Below the pieces are notes generated by a model. The model worked only from the letters and a program-made list of their open reading frames with translations. It was not told where the DNA came from and did not search any database. This document shows positions 22,001 through 30,800 of a DNA stretch of 64,000 nucleotides, piece by piece. Each line of letters opens with the position of its first letter. The first letter of the stretch is position 1. Source of the stretch: Nematostella vectensis (lineage: Eukaryota; Cnidaria; Anthozoa; Actiniaria; Edwardsiidae); contig NC_064044.1 in the NCBI RefSeq assembly GCF_932526225.1, positions 2,053,001 through 2,117,000 on the forward strand, written 5' to 3'. The translations under genes were made by a program, and so were the position numbers.

Positions 22001-25000
22001 TATCGAAGTAGTTATATCTGATTGATTAAATACAAATATAAGATACCCAGTAGGGATGAACAATGGGAAGCAAGGGTGAACAAGGAATACGGGCTTGACC
22101 GAAAACTGACAGACTGAGAATGGGGGTGAGCGAAGGGTGGTAAAAGTTTAACGTGGTGTGGATAAGTGCTGGTAGCCCTACGTTGTATTTTGTTCAAATG
22201 TTTGTTTACAGCGCTAATAATGTTGTAAAAATACAGAAGTTCTAAGCAGTTGCTTATAGACACTGATGAAGAGGCAGTAGCCTCGAAACGTCTGTATTTC
22301 TACAACATCATTAGCGCTGTAAACAAACAGGTGAGCAAAGGGGTGCAAGGGTTAGTAAGGAATATGAACTTGACCGAAATACTGAGAACAGGGGTGAGCA
22401 AACGGGTGCAAGGGTTAGTAAGGAATATGAACTTGACCGAAATACTGAGAACAGGGGTGAGCAAACGGGTGCAAGGGTGAGCAGGTAATATGGAATTGTA
22501 ACTGGTAAACAGTGAAAAAAATCAAGTACATGGCCGAGAATCGAACCTCGTCCGGATCCGGTTAAATGAGGAAAAAATAGACCATACTTCCAGACATGCG
22601 CTGAATCACCGTATGGCAGCATGAAGCTTTACGGCTAAGCTGGAGGTTTCGGCCCCAGCACCGCTATCTAGCGAACTGTACAACACAAAGGAACCTGAGG
22701 TACCCGCGCATTAATGGGGAGGCAATAACCAGGATCACAGCCCTGTCTTAGTCGGTAACGCCACGCACAGCTCGCTGAGATGTAGACTGAAAAATATCGG
22801 GGTCTTTTTCACGCTTGTGTCTCTTGGGAATAGGTGTGTTGCTATGGTAACGATTTGGTGATCATGTGCAGCACACTACAACCTAGGTTTACATTGCTAA
22901 AATTTAATTCTGATTTCCTTCTGATTTCCAAAATCTAGGGAAGACCTTCCATAATCCAAAGGCATACAACGAGCCCCACTTCCCGAAACAGGTTAGAATG
23001 GCGTATTTCGTCGTTTGAATATCGGGTTCGATGGATATCATTCTTTTCCAAGCATCCGCTCCAGCGCCCCCCCAAAAAATATTCCCAGCACAACTAGTTC
23101 GACACCACAAATTTGCGAGCAGAACCATTCGGGACGAGCAGAACCATTCGGGACGAGTTTTTTCCATCAACGGAAGGCCTAACCTCTTCCCAGCCAGCAA
23201 AAAAAAAAAAAAAATAAAACGGGCTGCGAAACATATCCGTTTTGCCTCCTTGACACTCTAGACTTGTTTAAACGATAAATCTAATCCATTACAAAAAAAT
23301 TGTCAATTTTTATTACATTACGATACTCATTTTTCTTTTCAGTCAAGTCCATAATCCTTGCTCATCCTTGCTCATCCCTCATGACATTCAAGATTGATAA
23401 TAAGTTAAAGGAGCTCCCTATAGCAATAAAGAATTCTAATGGAATAAACAAAATAAAGTAAAGAACGAAGCACAGGCTCACCGTTTCAACCTGGGTTAAC
23501 ACAAATGCTTGCTCCCCTTGTTCCTTGGAGTCAGAGTAAAAAAAAAACGGTACCCCGTCCCTATGCTATTCTAGGCCTTGTATATATGACTTCATACCAA
23601 ATAAAAGATGTTTTTTGATGAGGCAAGCCCCTGTCTACGTTCTCTTATAGTGTAAATTCTTACTTTCTAAACTTACTTCCCAAAGGTATGATTGGAAATT
23701 TTGGACAAAGTTTTTGAAAAAGGTGACATCTTCTAGAATCAAGTATCTTGTTATATTTAGTGTCTGTCTGCAGTTGTTGTTCATTTAATAAACATATCAT
23801 TATATTAATTGGTTATTATCACTATTGATATCATATTAATCATATTAATAATCATATTAATTATTTTTACTCACCAAAAGGGTTAAGCCCTGGAAGCTTG
23901 CCATCTACAAGTCCAGATATCGCAATATGCACGGTGTGACTGGACACGGATGGATCGAGTCCCTGGTTTTGACTTATGACGATTTTGCCATCGGGAAGGA
24001 TACTCAGCTCAGGCAAGCTTACTTCATTACTTTCAGACAATGAATGAGCCAACATTCCAGCAAGACCAGCAAGACCACCATGCCCGAGTAGACCAGCGAG
24101 GTTACCATGAGCAAGACCAGGAAGAATCCCGCCAGGGATCCCACCCGTACCAATAACACCTCCGCCTATTCCAGCCCCAGCACCGGCAATCACCCCACCG
24201 CCACCGAGACCTCCTATACCACCTAGCCCCCCGACTCCACCCAAGCCCCCGACCCCACCCAAGCCCCCTAGCCCTCCAAGTCCACCTCCAGCACCAGCAC
24301 CTATAACTCCCGTACCAATAACCCCTAATCCGCCCAAGCCTCCAAGACCTCCTAGGCCACCAATGCCGCCTAATCCAGCCACTTCAGTAATCACAGGCCC
24401 CGTTCCACCCAGACCAAGAAGCTTTTTCAATTTCTCAACATCAAGTTTACCATCAGGACCGACCAAGCCCGGTAATACGGTAGTCTCGGGTCTAGGTGTG
24501 GTCGCAGTAGTCGCCGTGGTCGAAAGGGTCGTTGGGACTGTCGTGGGAGTGGTAGCCACTGTTGTTGTCTCCGCTGCAGGCGTCGTTAATGTTGTTATTA
24601 CCGTCGTATCGGTTACAACTGCCGCCCCGGTTGGCGTCCCACTTGGCGTGGCTTGCGAGGCGGTACCCGTGAGAATCCCGGTGGGGATACCAGTTGGTGT
24701 TCCTATGGGGGTACCGGTGGGGAGAGCAGTTGTCGCTGGGGCAATAGTAGTAGTGAAAGGAGCAGCGGTAGTAGTATCGGGTGCCATAGTCGTAATGGGT
24801 GCTACAGTAGTAATATTTTGCGAATTAGTTGTCGCGTTCACATCATCTGAAACAGCGTTTGCGAGCTCCGCTAAATCCTTCAATACTTCCGCAACTTCGA
24901 TATTTTGTCGTTTACTCGATTTCCGATCCCCTGCGTGGGTTATCTTGTGCCGTGAAAGTCTCATCCCCTCGTCATCAGCAGACAAGGTATACAGTCCTTT

Positions 25001-25168
25001 GCTATCTTCAGGCTCAGCGATCTTGCTACGCGGCGATGTTTTGTCCTTCGGGTATTCAAAATATTTATACCAATGGTGCCGGCTATTTTTCCTCGGAAAC
25101 CCAAACAAAGGTATTAAGCACGTAACCAGTACGCAAAACAACACAAACCATCGCTTGTGAAGTACCAT
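18896..25168 (-). CDS. Secreted Thr/Gly-rich protein with six ShKT domains
   Basis: Seven coding exons on the minus strand, in order: 25168-23875, 21546-21436, 20955-20845, 20573-20460, 19982-19875, 19304-19197, 19008-18896. All have AG/GT borders, and all internal junctions are phase 1. The sum is 1959 bases, 652 residues plus stop. The product starts with a signal peptide, then a Thr/Ala/Pro-rich mucin-like part and a Gly/Leu/Ile-rich part, then six ShKT modules of six cysteines each, one per exon. ShKT domains occur in potassium-channel-blocking anemone peptides, but also in many matrix, mucus and protease proteins. The multi-domain layout with WxxxGxC spacing looks more like a structural or mucus protein than a toxin. 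Nothing in the sequence shows channel activity. The start is the ATG at 25168; an upstream in-frame GTG is not a likely start. Confidence 0.88.
19020..19155 (-). repeat. Intronic direct duplication and TTAA run
   Basis: AAATGAAACATCGTCTCTTG with its AATCACAAGCAGTG continuation occurs twice (about 19042 and 19112), separated by an ATTA tetranucleotide run. Confidence 0.75.
19197..19304 (-). CDS. ShKT domain exon 6
   Basis: Acceptor CTATAG, donor GTAAGT. Encodes ACVDLKPECEAWAAQGEC, then YMSSQCWKSCSGC, with the final Cys codon split across the intron. Confidence 0.85.
19375..19855 (-). repeat. Intronic minisatellite, 16-bp type
   Basis: Imperfect units of GTCTGTGCGTGACTGG, mixed with TGTGAGTTCTTTGTGTTACTG variants, fill the intron between ShKT exons 5 and 6. 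Confidence 0.85.
19875..19982 (-). CDS. ShKT domain exon 5
   Basis: Acceptor TGTTCAG, donor GTAAGAT. Encodes KCEDKIPICMEFAKRGFC, then IPSLCWKSCSGC. The Trp usual after the second Cys is Phe here. Confidence 0.85.
20460..20573 (-). CDS. ShKT domain exon 4
   Basis: Acceptor TTCACTAG, donor GTAATA. Encodes PCEDKHPIKCLLWKKEGEC, then FMRHQCWKSCSGC. Six cysteines. Confidence 0.85.
20845..20955 (-). CDS. ShKT domain exon 3
   Basis: Acceptor TGTCCAG, donor GTCAGT. Encodes PCINIHPKCIEWQKAGEC, then FMLDKCWRSCSGC. Six cysteines. Confidence 0.85.
21150..21410 (-). repeat. Three tandem copies of about 82 bp
   Basis: Units contain AATGATATCAAGTACACTATTT, then TTTAGCTTA, AAAAGGATCCGTCGTTAA and TATGCCTTAC. 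They lie in the intron between ShKT exons 2 and 3. Confidence 0.75.
21436..21546 (-). CDS. ShKT domain exon 2
   Basis: Acceptor CTTTCAG, donor GTAAGAG. Encodes PCVNKDINCKDWKKQGEC followed by a NPKFMLNNCKKSCTDC tail: six cysteines with ShKT spacing. Confidence 0.85.
21575..21845 (-). repeat. Four tandem copies of about 74 bp
   Basis: Units contain TTATGGGGCAAGCCTTAGTC, TACCCC, CTCCATACATAAATATGA and GCAATGGGTACAA. One more degenerate relative of the GAGGCAAGCC part lies near 23620. Within intron 1 of the ShKT gene. Confidence 0.75.
22068..22500. repeat. Minisatellite of about 66 bp around a hairpin
   Basis: Units with GGGGTGAGCAAACGGGTGCA and TTGACCGAAATACTGAGAAC occur at about 22331-22490, with a diverged one at 22068-22130. 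The inverted repeat 22199-22329 lies between them. Confidence 0.7.
22199..22329 (+). ncRNA. Long hairpin enclosing a hammerhead-like core (unconfirmed)
   Basis: Arms 22199-22236 and 22292-22329 pair at 36 of 38 positions. The loop holds CTGATGA (22263-22269), one extra A, a 5-bp stem GAGGC/GCCTC with an AGTA loop, then GAAA (22285-22288). These are the hammerhead core elements in the right order. The extra A after CTGATGA and the poorly paired stem I argue against activity. It may be a degenerate ribozyme of a Penelope-like element, or chance. Confidence 0.3.
22500..22790 (-). repeat. Dispersed repeat with box-B-like motif, copy 1
   Basis: Read on the minus strand it begins with CTCAGCGAGCTGTGCGTGG, passes through GATCCTGGTTATTGCCTCCC and CATTAATGCGCGGG, and has a CCATAC...GTATGG hairpin. 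It ends with a GGTTCGATTC box-B-like motif. A second copy lies at 63255-63515 on the plus strand. It is SINE-like, but not a foldable tRNA. Confidence 0.65.
22790..23870. other. ShKT intron 1 remainder
   Basis: AT-rich, with an A run near 23200. A 98-codon minus-strand frame (23200-22904) has no recognisable domain and no splice context. No exon is called. Confidence 0.45.
23875..25168 (-). CDS. Exon 1 of the ShKT gene: signal peptide, Thr-rich and Gly-rich parts
   Basis: The protein opens MVLHKRWFVLFCVLVTCLIP, a clear signal peptide. A charged region follows, with KR pairs (SSKRQNIEVAEVLK) that could be cleaved. Then come about 110 residues rich in Thr, Ala and Pro (mucin-like, likely O-glycosylated) and about 115 residues of GLGG/GIGG repeats. 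The end is SLPELSILPDGKIVISQNQG and LPGLNPF. The donor is GTGAGT after 23875, leaving phase 1. Confidence 0.85.
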
Positions 25169-25991
25169 AACGCCGTAGAACACTTCTCGATTGTGTGCTA
25201 TTCCATGATTCGGTCGAACCTGTGAGTTGTATTCTTTTGGATTTAGTTAAATGGCAGAAAAGTGGTTCATTCTTATCGCAAAGTGAATAGGGTCCTAAAC
25301 GATTTTCAATGATGATTATTTATTAATTATTTCGACCCGCGGCTTGCGAAGCCTTTTTGACAAACCTTAGATTAATAATTGATTATCACAGAAAGCAAAA
25401 ATGAAATAAAAGATAATAAATGTGTTAAATAGCAAGATCTACCAATGGGTTTTAGCGAATCTACATCATATATTAAAATAAATATAAAAGAGGCAAAAAA
25501 AGACACAAGAAAGGGAATAAACTTTATCCTGCGATTCACTCGTGTTGTGAATCAAGTGACCTACCTTTTAAACACAGTGTCGCTGATTGGTGGGATTCAG
25601 AGATGAACGGCCCCTACCTGCCGATCGGTTAACAGGTCATGTAAGGAAAGGACCATTAGATATTTTAGAGGGGGTAGGGTGGGGAAAAAGGGCATATCTC
25701 AATATTCTCTTTTTTATTTCACACGCGGATCAGAGATTTTTCTCTGGTCCATCTGGCGTGTTGAATCGATTTTGTCCTTGCTTTTGGAAGACTGCTCTGA
25801 TTATTGGGGGGGGGGGGGGGGGGGGAGGGAGGGGTACACCCAATCATATCAAATTACTGTGACGCACTTTGTGTCTTTTGCGATATCAGCAACTGTACAC
25901 GGATTGGTAACTATAAAATTTTTTTTCAGTATCTATGTTTTTTTTATAACCTTGTTTCCTTATATACACTCATTCTGGTGGATACATTATC

Positions 25992-26178
25992 GTGAACTTT
26001 AGAAGCACACTAGCATACACACATTGGCACCAGTCGGGCCAAGACGGGACGCTAGCACAGTCTATTACCCGTGCAGTTCGGCAACCATGGACAGCTGTTT
26101 CGTCCTTATTAGGACTCGTCAGCATGGCATAGCCGGTTTGCCTCAGTTAAACTTCATCGGCAAAAGTGTGCTTCTAAA
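25992..26178 (-). mobile_element. Retrozyme/Penelope-like repeat with hammerhead, single copy
   Basis: A 187-bp insert is flanked by an exact 12-bp target-site duplication GGATACATTATC (25980-25991 and 26179-26190). Its ends carry an inverted pair TTAGAAGCACACT and AGTGTGCTTCTAA. The interior matches the first half of the 356-bp units at 62591 and 62947. The minus strand carries a full hammerhead motif at 26134-26080. The clean duplication shows true insertion. Confidence 0.85.
26080..26134 (-). ncRNA. Type I hammerhead ribozyme, copy A
   Basis: On the minus strand, stem I 5' strand GGC-TAT-GCCATG is followed by the core CTGACGA. Stem II is GTCCT/AGGAC with an AATA loop. Core GAA-A comes next, then the stem III segment ACAGCTGT (26098-26091), cleavage base C at 26090, and the stem I 3' strand CATGG-TT-GCC. 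All invariant core bases fit the hammerhead consensus. Stem III is minimal, but ACAGCTGT is self-complementary, so a dimeric hammerhead is possible. Predicted cut is between 26090 and 26089. Such minimal type I hammerheads are known in Penelope-like elements and metazoan retrozymes. Confidence 0.88.
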
Positions 26179-26413
26179 GGATACATTATCCATCGCTTCA
26201 AAAGTCGAATCATTTGCTTTTTTTTAGTATTGAGTTTTGAGTATTTTTTCATCATCTTCTCTCTTTTTAGCTCGCAAAAACCACTGTTGTCAGAATCGAA
26301 TATTTTTTTACCATAAATAAGATTCTCATGCATGTCGACAAAAGGAACATAAAACAAGGAAATCGGTATCGACTTACAAGACCGGGCTTCCTGAAATGAA
26401 ATTCGGCAAAGGT

Positions 26414-26590
26414 TACCGTATTTAGAATTTTCGACTGTCAGACGGGGCGCTTATTTAAAAGTGCAAATTCCGCAGAGTCTATCTGCTCCTGTGATTTTTT
26501 TTAGAACTACATGTATGATAGTTATTTTACTCAGTTACAGGGTGGCGCTTGTTCGGCGAAGGCGAGGCGCTTATTCGAGTAAATACGGTA
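26414..26590. mobile_element. Small TIR element, TACCGTATTTA ends
   Basis: TACCGTATTTA at 26414-26424 and TAAATACGGTA at 26580-26590 are perfect inverted ends. Inside, GGGGCGCTTATTTAA and GAGGCGCTTATTCGAG recur as subterminal words. It is a MITE-like non-coding element of 177 bp. Confidence 0.65.
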
Positions 26591-26799
26591 AGAAATTTTT
26601 TTTTCTGTGCCTATGAGAATTGCATTTCTTCACATAGATAACAATAATTTGTTGATGATAAGTAAACCTATAATAGCAACTGATATCAATTTATTTTAAA
26701 TTTTTAATTATTATTCCCTTGAATTCGACGTTGTTGGCCATCTATCCTATCGCCCGTGTTTCCGAGGCTTGAAAATTGTTAGCCGAGAAACCCTGGGTC

Positions 26800-26900
26800 G
26801 AGATACGGGAGCCAATCAGAAATTGCAAAAGATCTATTCTTCGTTTGAAAACTTCGCGGGATCAGAACAGAAATCGGTCTTCTTCGTCGTTGTAAATAGG
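26800..26900 (+). other. Possible non-coding first exon of the kinesin gene
   Basis: GTTGTAAATAG followed by a strong donor GTAAGATTT after 26900, and an acceptor TTCTCACAG at 27868 just before the ATG exon, fit a 5' untranslated first exon. Its start cannot be seen. Inference only. Confidence 0.35.
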
Positions 26901-27876
26901 TAAGATTTCACACTACAACAACTGTTTTAGGGCCTCTTGATATGTGTAAATGCTATATCTTTGCGTTTAATATTAGTTGGGTCCATATGACTAATTAGTA
27001 GTCCTTAGATCGTTCGTTTTGTTTTTGTCCTTTCCGTTGACTCGATTCTTCTGATTAAAGTTTTCATGATCGTCTTCATAATTCAACAACAAGCGCTTCC
27101 CATGAATTCATCCTCATGTTTTTTTTTATTAGAGTCATTCCATGCGTGTCAAGTTAATTCTTTATTTAGTCCAACTATATTCGGTGAACATACGTTTGTA
27201 CGTTCACTATATGTCTCATTATCGGATCACGGGATCTCTTGCACAAACCTAACTGACACAAGTTTATTTATGGCTTTTAAAGACATTGATCAAAGGTTTT
27301 TAGATGCTATTTGTATTTTAATGTAATAAATATATAAATGGAGACGTAACAGAGCTTGTAGTAATAACTATAGTTGAAATCTTGCCCTGTTGCTTCACTC
27401 AAAAATCATGAAGATATAATAAAGTTTACTAGTTTTAAATATCCTGAATTCATGCACAGATACAGCCTAAAGAAATAAACTAAGCTACACCAATTAGATG
27501 ATGCCTAGTTAAATACGAGGCATTATGAATTAGTCATTAAAATACAGTTGTCATGAAGTAATCATCATGACTTAAATCATGCAAAAAGGGGTATCACAAA
27601 TACCCCTATTTGCTAGTAAGTATAAAAAAGGCTCTTTTTTAATCTTTTACACCTATTTCGAACACTTGTATCTGATAGTCATGTTAATTATCATAAGAAC
27701 ATTCAAGAATTCCACATCTTTGAAAACCTGAATTTGTATTTTATTGATTTTATTTGCTTTGTACCCATGAAGCACTGCAGGTTACGATACAGTTCCGAGT
27801 GCAACTATATTTGAAATAGTGGTGTTCATTATATGTACTCACACCTTTTAAAAGGTGTATTCTCACAGTTTGTAGG

Positions 27877-30800
27877 ATGTCTGATGCAATATCTGTTAGC
27901 ATCAGGTTGCGGCCTCCGATTAAAAGGTAAGACGAGTGTTGTATGGCTGTGTCAATTTTTTAAAAATAATGAACTAATGTTTTTGATGAGAGATACTTGC
28001 CTTGGTTATTGCATGATGGGCTATCCACTATGATCCTTTTTGTGCTCCATTAATAATTGCAGTTTTGGTTGAGCCACATAAGAGGTCAATGTGTATAAAC
28101 CAGTTGTAGCAGATGAGTTAGCAGGGTAGAATATGTCAAAGGGCAATGGAAAAATGAGTTTGTGGGGAGGAGGAGCTATCCAGGTTTTAAATCATGTTAT
28201 CTGGTCCAAATTTACTAGTGAAAATTGTTCCAAATCATATTATCTATGTATTTTCAAAAAATACAAAAGAAAGTAAGCTCTCTTCAAGCAAACAGGCATG
28301 GGATATATCCAGGTTTAAATATAGATGGAGTTTTACTGTGTTTGCTTATTAGTAACTTAGAACTAAGGGACAAATCTCCAAAAGCCTTTGATAATTGCCA
28401 AGATGGATATTCCCAATTTTTTTTACAAATACGGTAGCTTCAAATATGTCTATTTCAGCTTACAAGAGGGAAAAAGTACAGGGATTGATATTTGGTACAT
28501 GATACTTGCTTAAGACAGAATGCTACTTAAATCTAGGTGTTTATACTAACTGTACAATGTGTATCCATAATATCCATAATTTTCTCTTATGGGATATCCA
28601 AAATTTTTTTATCCATTATTTTGGGATGAAAAAAATATCACCAAAGTATTGGAGTCACATGTGGTATAAACATTGCATATAACATTTTTCATGAACTTCG
28701 CAGGGAGTCTGGGTTTCGGAATGATTGGCGGGTGAATGGCAATACGATCTCACAGATTTCCAAGTCCTCTGTTGTGTATGCATTTGGTAGGTTTGCCAAT
28801 TGACTATTCTGTTGAACAGTAATAACAATACAGATGCAGCAAACATTTTTACATGTAAAATTGCAGATCTTTCACTAAAAGGTGCAAGATAAGTAAAATC
28901 AGATTACAATACCAGAACCAAACATTGAAGGCTGTCAATCTGTCTTACGTGACATGTGTTTACATAGACTACGAAACCCTATATATGCACATGAGATGCT
29001 CATTTCAGTAAGTGAGTTCAATCCATTTGAATCCCAGTGAACTTAAATCCATATATCCTACAACTAAATCAGCTCCATTCTACAGTATTTTAAAGAATCA
29101 AATAAAAGAGGGAAATGGTTTTATTTTTTAAGAATGATGAGAGTTTGAATATTCATAAAAGCAAAAACGAGACATCATTGTTACGCAAGTCTGATCTAAG
29201 CTCTTTAATGGATCATACAAAATTATAGTGAGATCCATTGTCCTTTTTGGTGGTAGAACGTAAACTTGCTAATCACCAATTGCAAATGTTTATGAGATTA
29301 TCTCAGATAGGTGTATTTAGTATTGACATTTTTTTTCATTTTTTTGTAGATCAAGTGTTTGATCAGATCACAAGTACTGAAGATGTGTATGGATCATTCG
29401 CCAAGCCGGTCATTCTCTCTGTCATGGAGGGATTTAATGGTGGGTTAAATGAATTTTTTGCCATGTTATACAACAATCTTTCTTGAAATTTGCAACCCAA
29501 CGAAGGATTCAAAAATAGCGGCCGGCTGTTTTCTTGTCTTTCCCGGCTCTTTTTTCTATATCCCCCTCCCATATTTTGAGTATGCAAGTTTTTTCCCCAC
29601 CAAAATCCACAAAGCTGGCAAAATCTAGCAGATTTAAAAATATATATTTTGAACCCTGCAATAATGATGAATTAAAGAAAATGCAGAGTTCAAAAACATA
29701 ATATGCACACTTTTTTCTCCTAATGTGAGAGAAAAAATTCTACTTTTCTTGCAACTTGCATCACAACAAAAAAAATTATTGGAAGCTGCAAAGGGGGATG
29801 TAACATGCATAATATACTTGCATCTCACAAGGCGACAGAAATTGAGTTGCAAGTTGCAGGAAAGTTTGGCACGTGGGAATAATTAAATAAAAATTACACT
29901 GTCCTTGTAGTAACGTCTGTTTCACTCAATCCTGGATTCTTACATGAGAGAATATTTATCTAGCTCTGCATTATCTTTCCCAAAATACAATAATAATATT
30001 TGAAATTGCATAATGATTGTACTCAACTCCTAATACAGAAAAAACTAAACAATGTACTATGCTTGTCTCAGGTACAATATTTGCATATGGCCAGACAGCA
30101 TCTGGTAAAACACATACCATGATGGGAGATGATTCATGCCCTGGAATCATACCACAAGCTATTGATGAAATATTTACTTATATTGACCAGGTTGGTACTC
30201 ATGCCCACTGTCAGAGTTTGATTATAAGAGGAAGCCATAGGTCATGTTAAAAACTAACTGTATTATTATCTCCTATTATCTATGCACCATGCTTACTGTA
30301 TGGTCTGCATTCTGGATAGCATGTTTACCTGTCCTGCAATCATCCAGTACAGTATGTACATACTGACCGGCTTTAATTCATTCTTCATGTATAAGTGTCA
30401 GTGTCAGTTTATTTTTCAAATATAAGTATCAAAGGGGGGTGGGGTGTATGAATTGTTTAGGTCTGTTATTAAATAAACACTGACTATGACTATTCTTAAC
30501 AGCATCCAAACAGAGAATTCTGTCTTGTTGTGTCATACATGGAGATTTACAATGAGGTAAGTGTGGCAGATTTTGTTCAGACTTCAGACTTCAGACTTTT
30601 TTATTGTATCAAATTGTTATTTGTAGTAGGTGTGACTGATCCGCAAATAGACGAGCTAATCGAGGCGGATCAGTCACTTACTTATTTACATAAATATTAA
30701 ATATAATTGTATAAGCAATCGAACTAGTATATTATGAAAATGTGAAAAATTTTGGGAGAAAAATGAAAATTTAAATAAACACTTGTGGTCTTAGAGAAAA

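Larger units (their letters stand above)
25169..27876. other. Region between the divergent ShKT and kinesin genes
   Basis: The two genes start facing away from each other, so this 2.7 kb should hold both promoters. Apart from the ribozyme repeat (25992-26178), a MITE (26414-26590) and a G run (25805-25826), it is AT-rich. No TATA box stands out. A likely non-coding first exon of the kinesin ends at 26900. Confidence 0.5.

Noticed and set aside
22904-23200. 98-codon minus-strand frame in ShKT intron 1
   Set aside because: No recognisable domain and no splice sites with fitting phase; the gene is in frame without it.
24363-25160. 265-codon plus-strand frame opposite ShKT exon 1
   Set aside because: Shadow of the Thr/Gly-rich exon; the minus strand has a signal peptide and a spliced series of ShKT exons.
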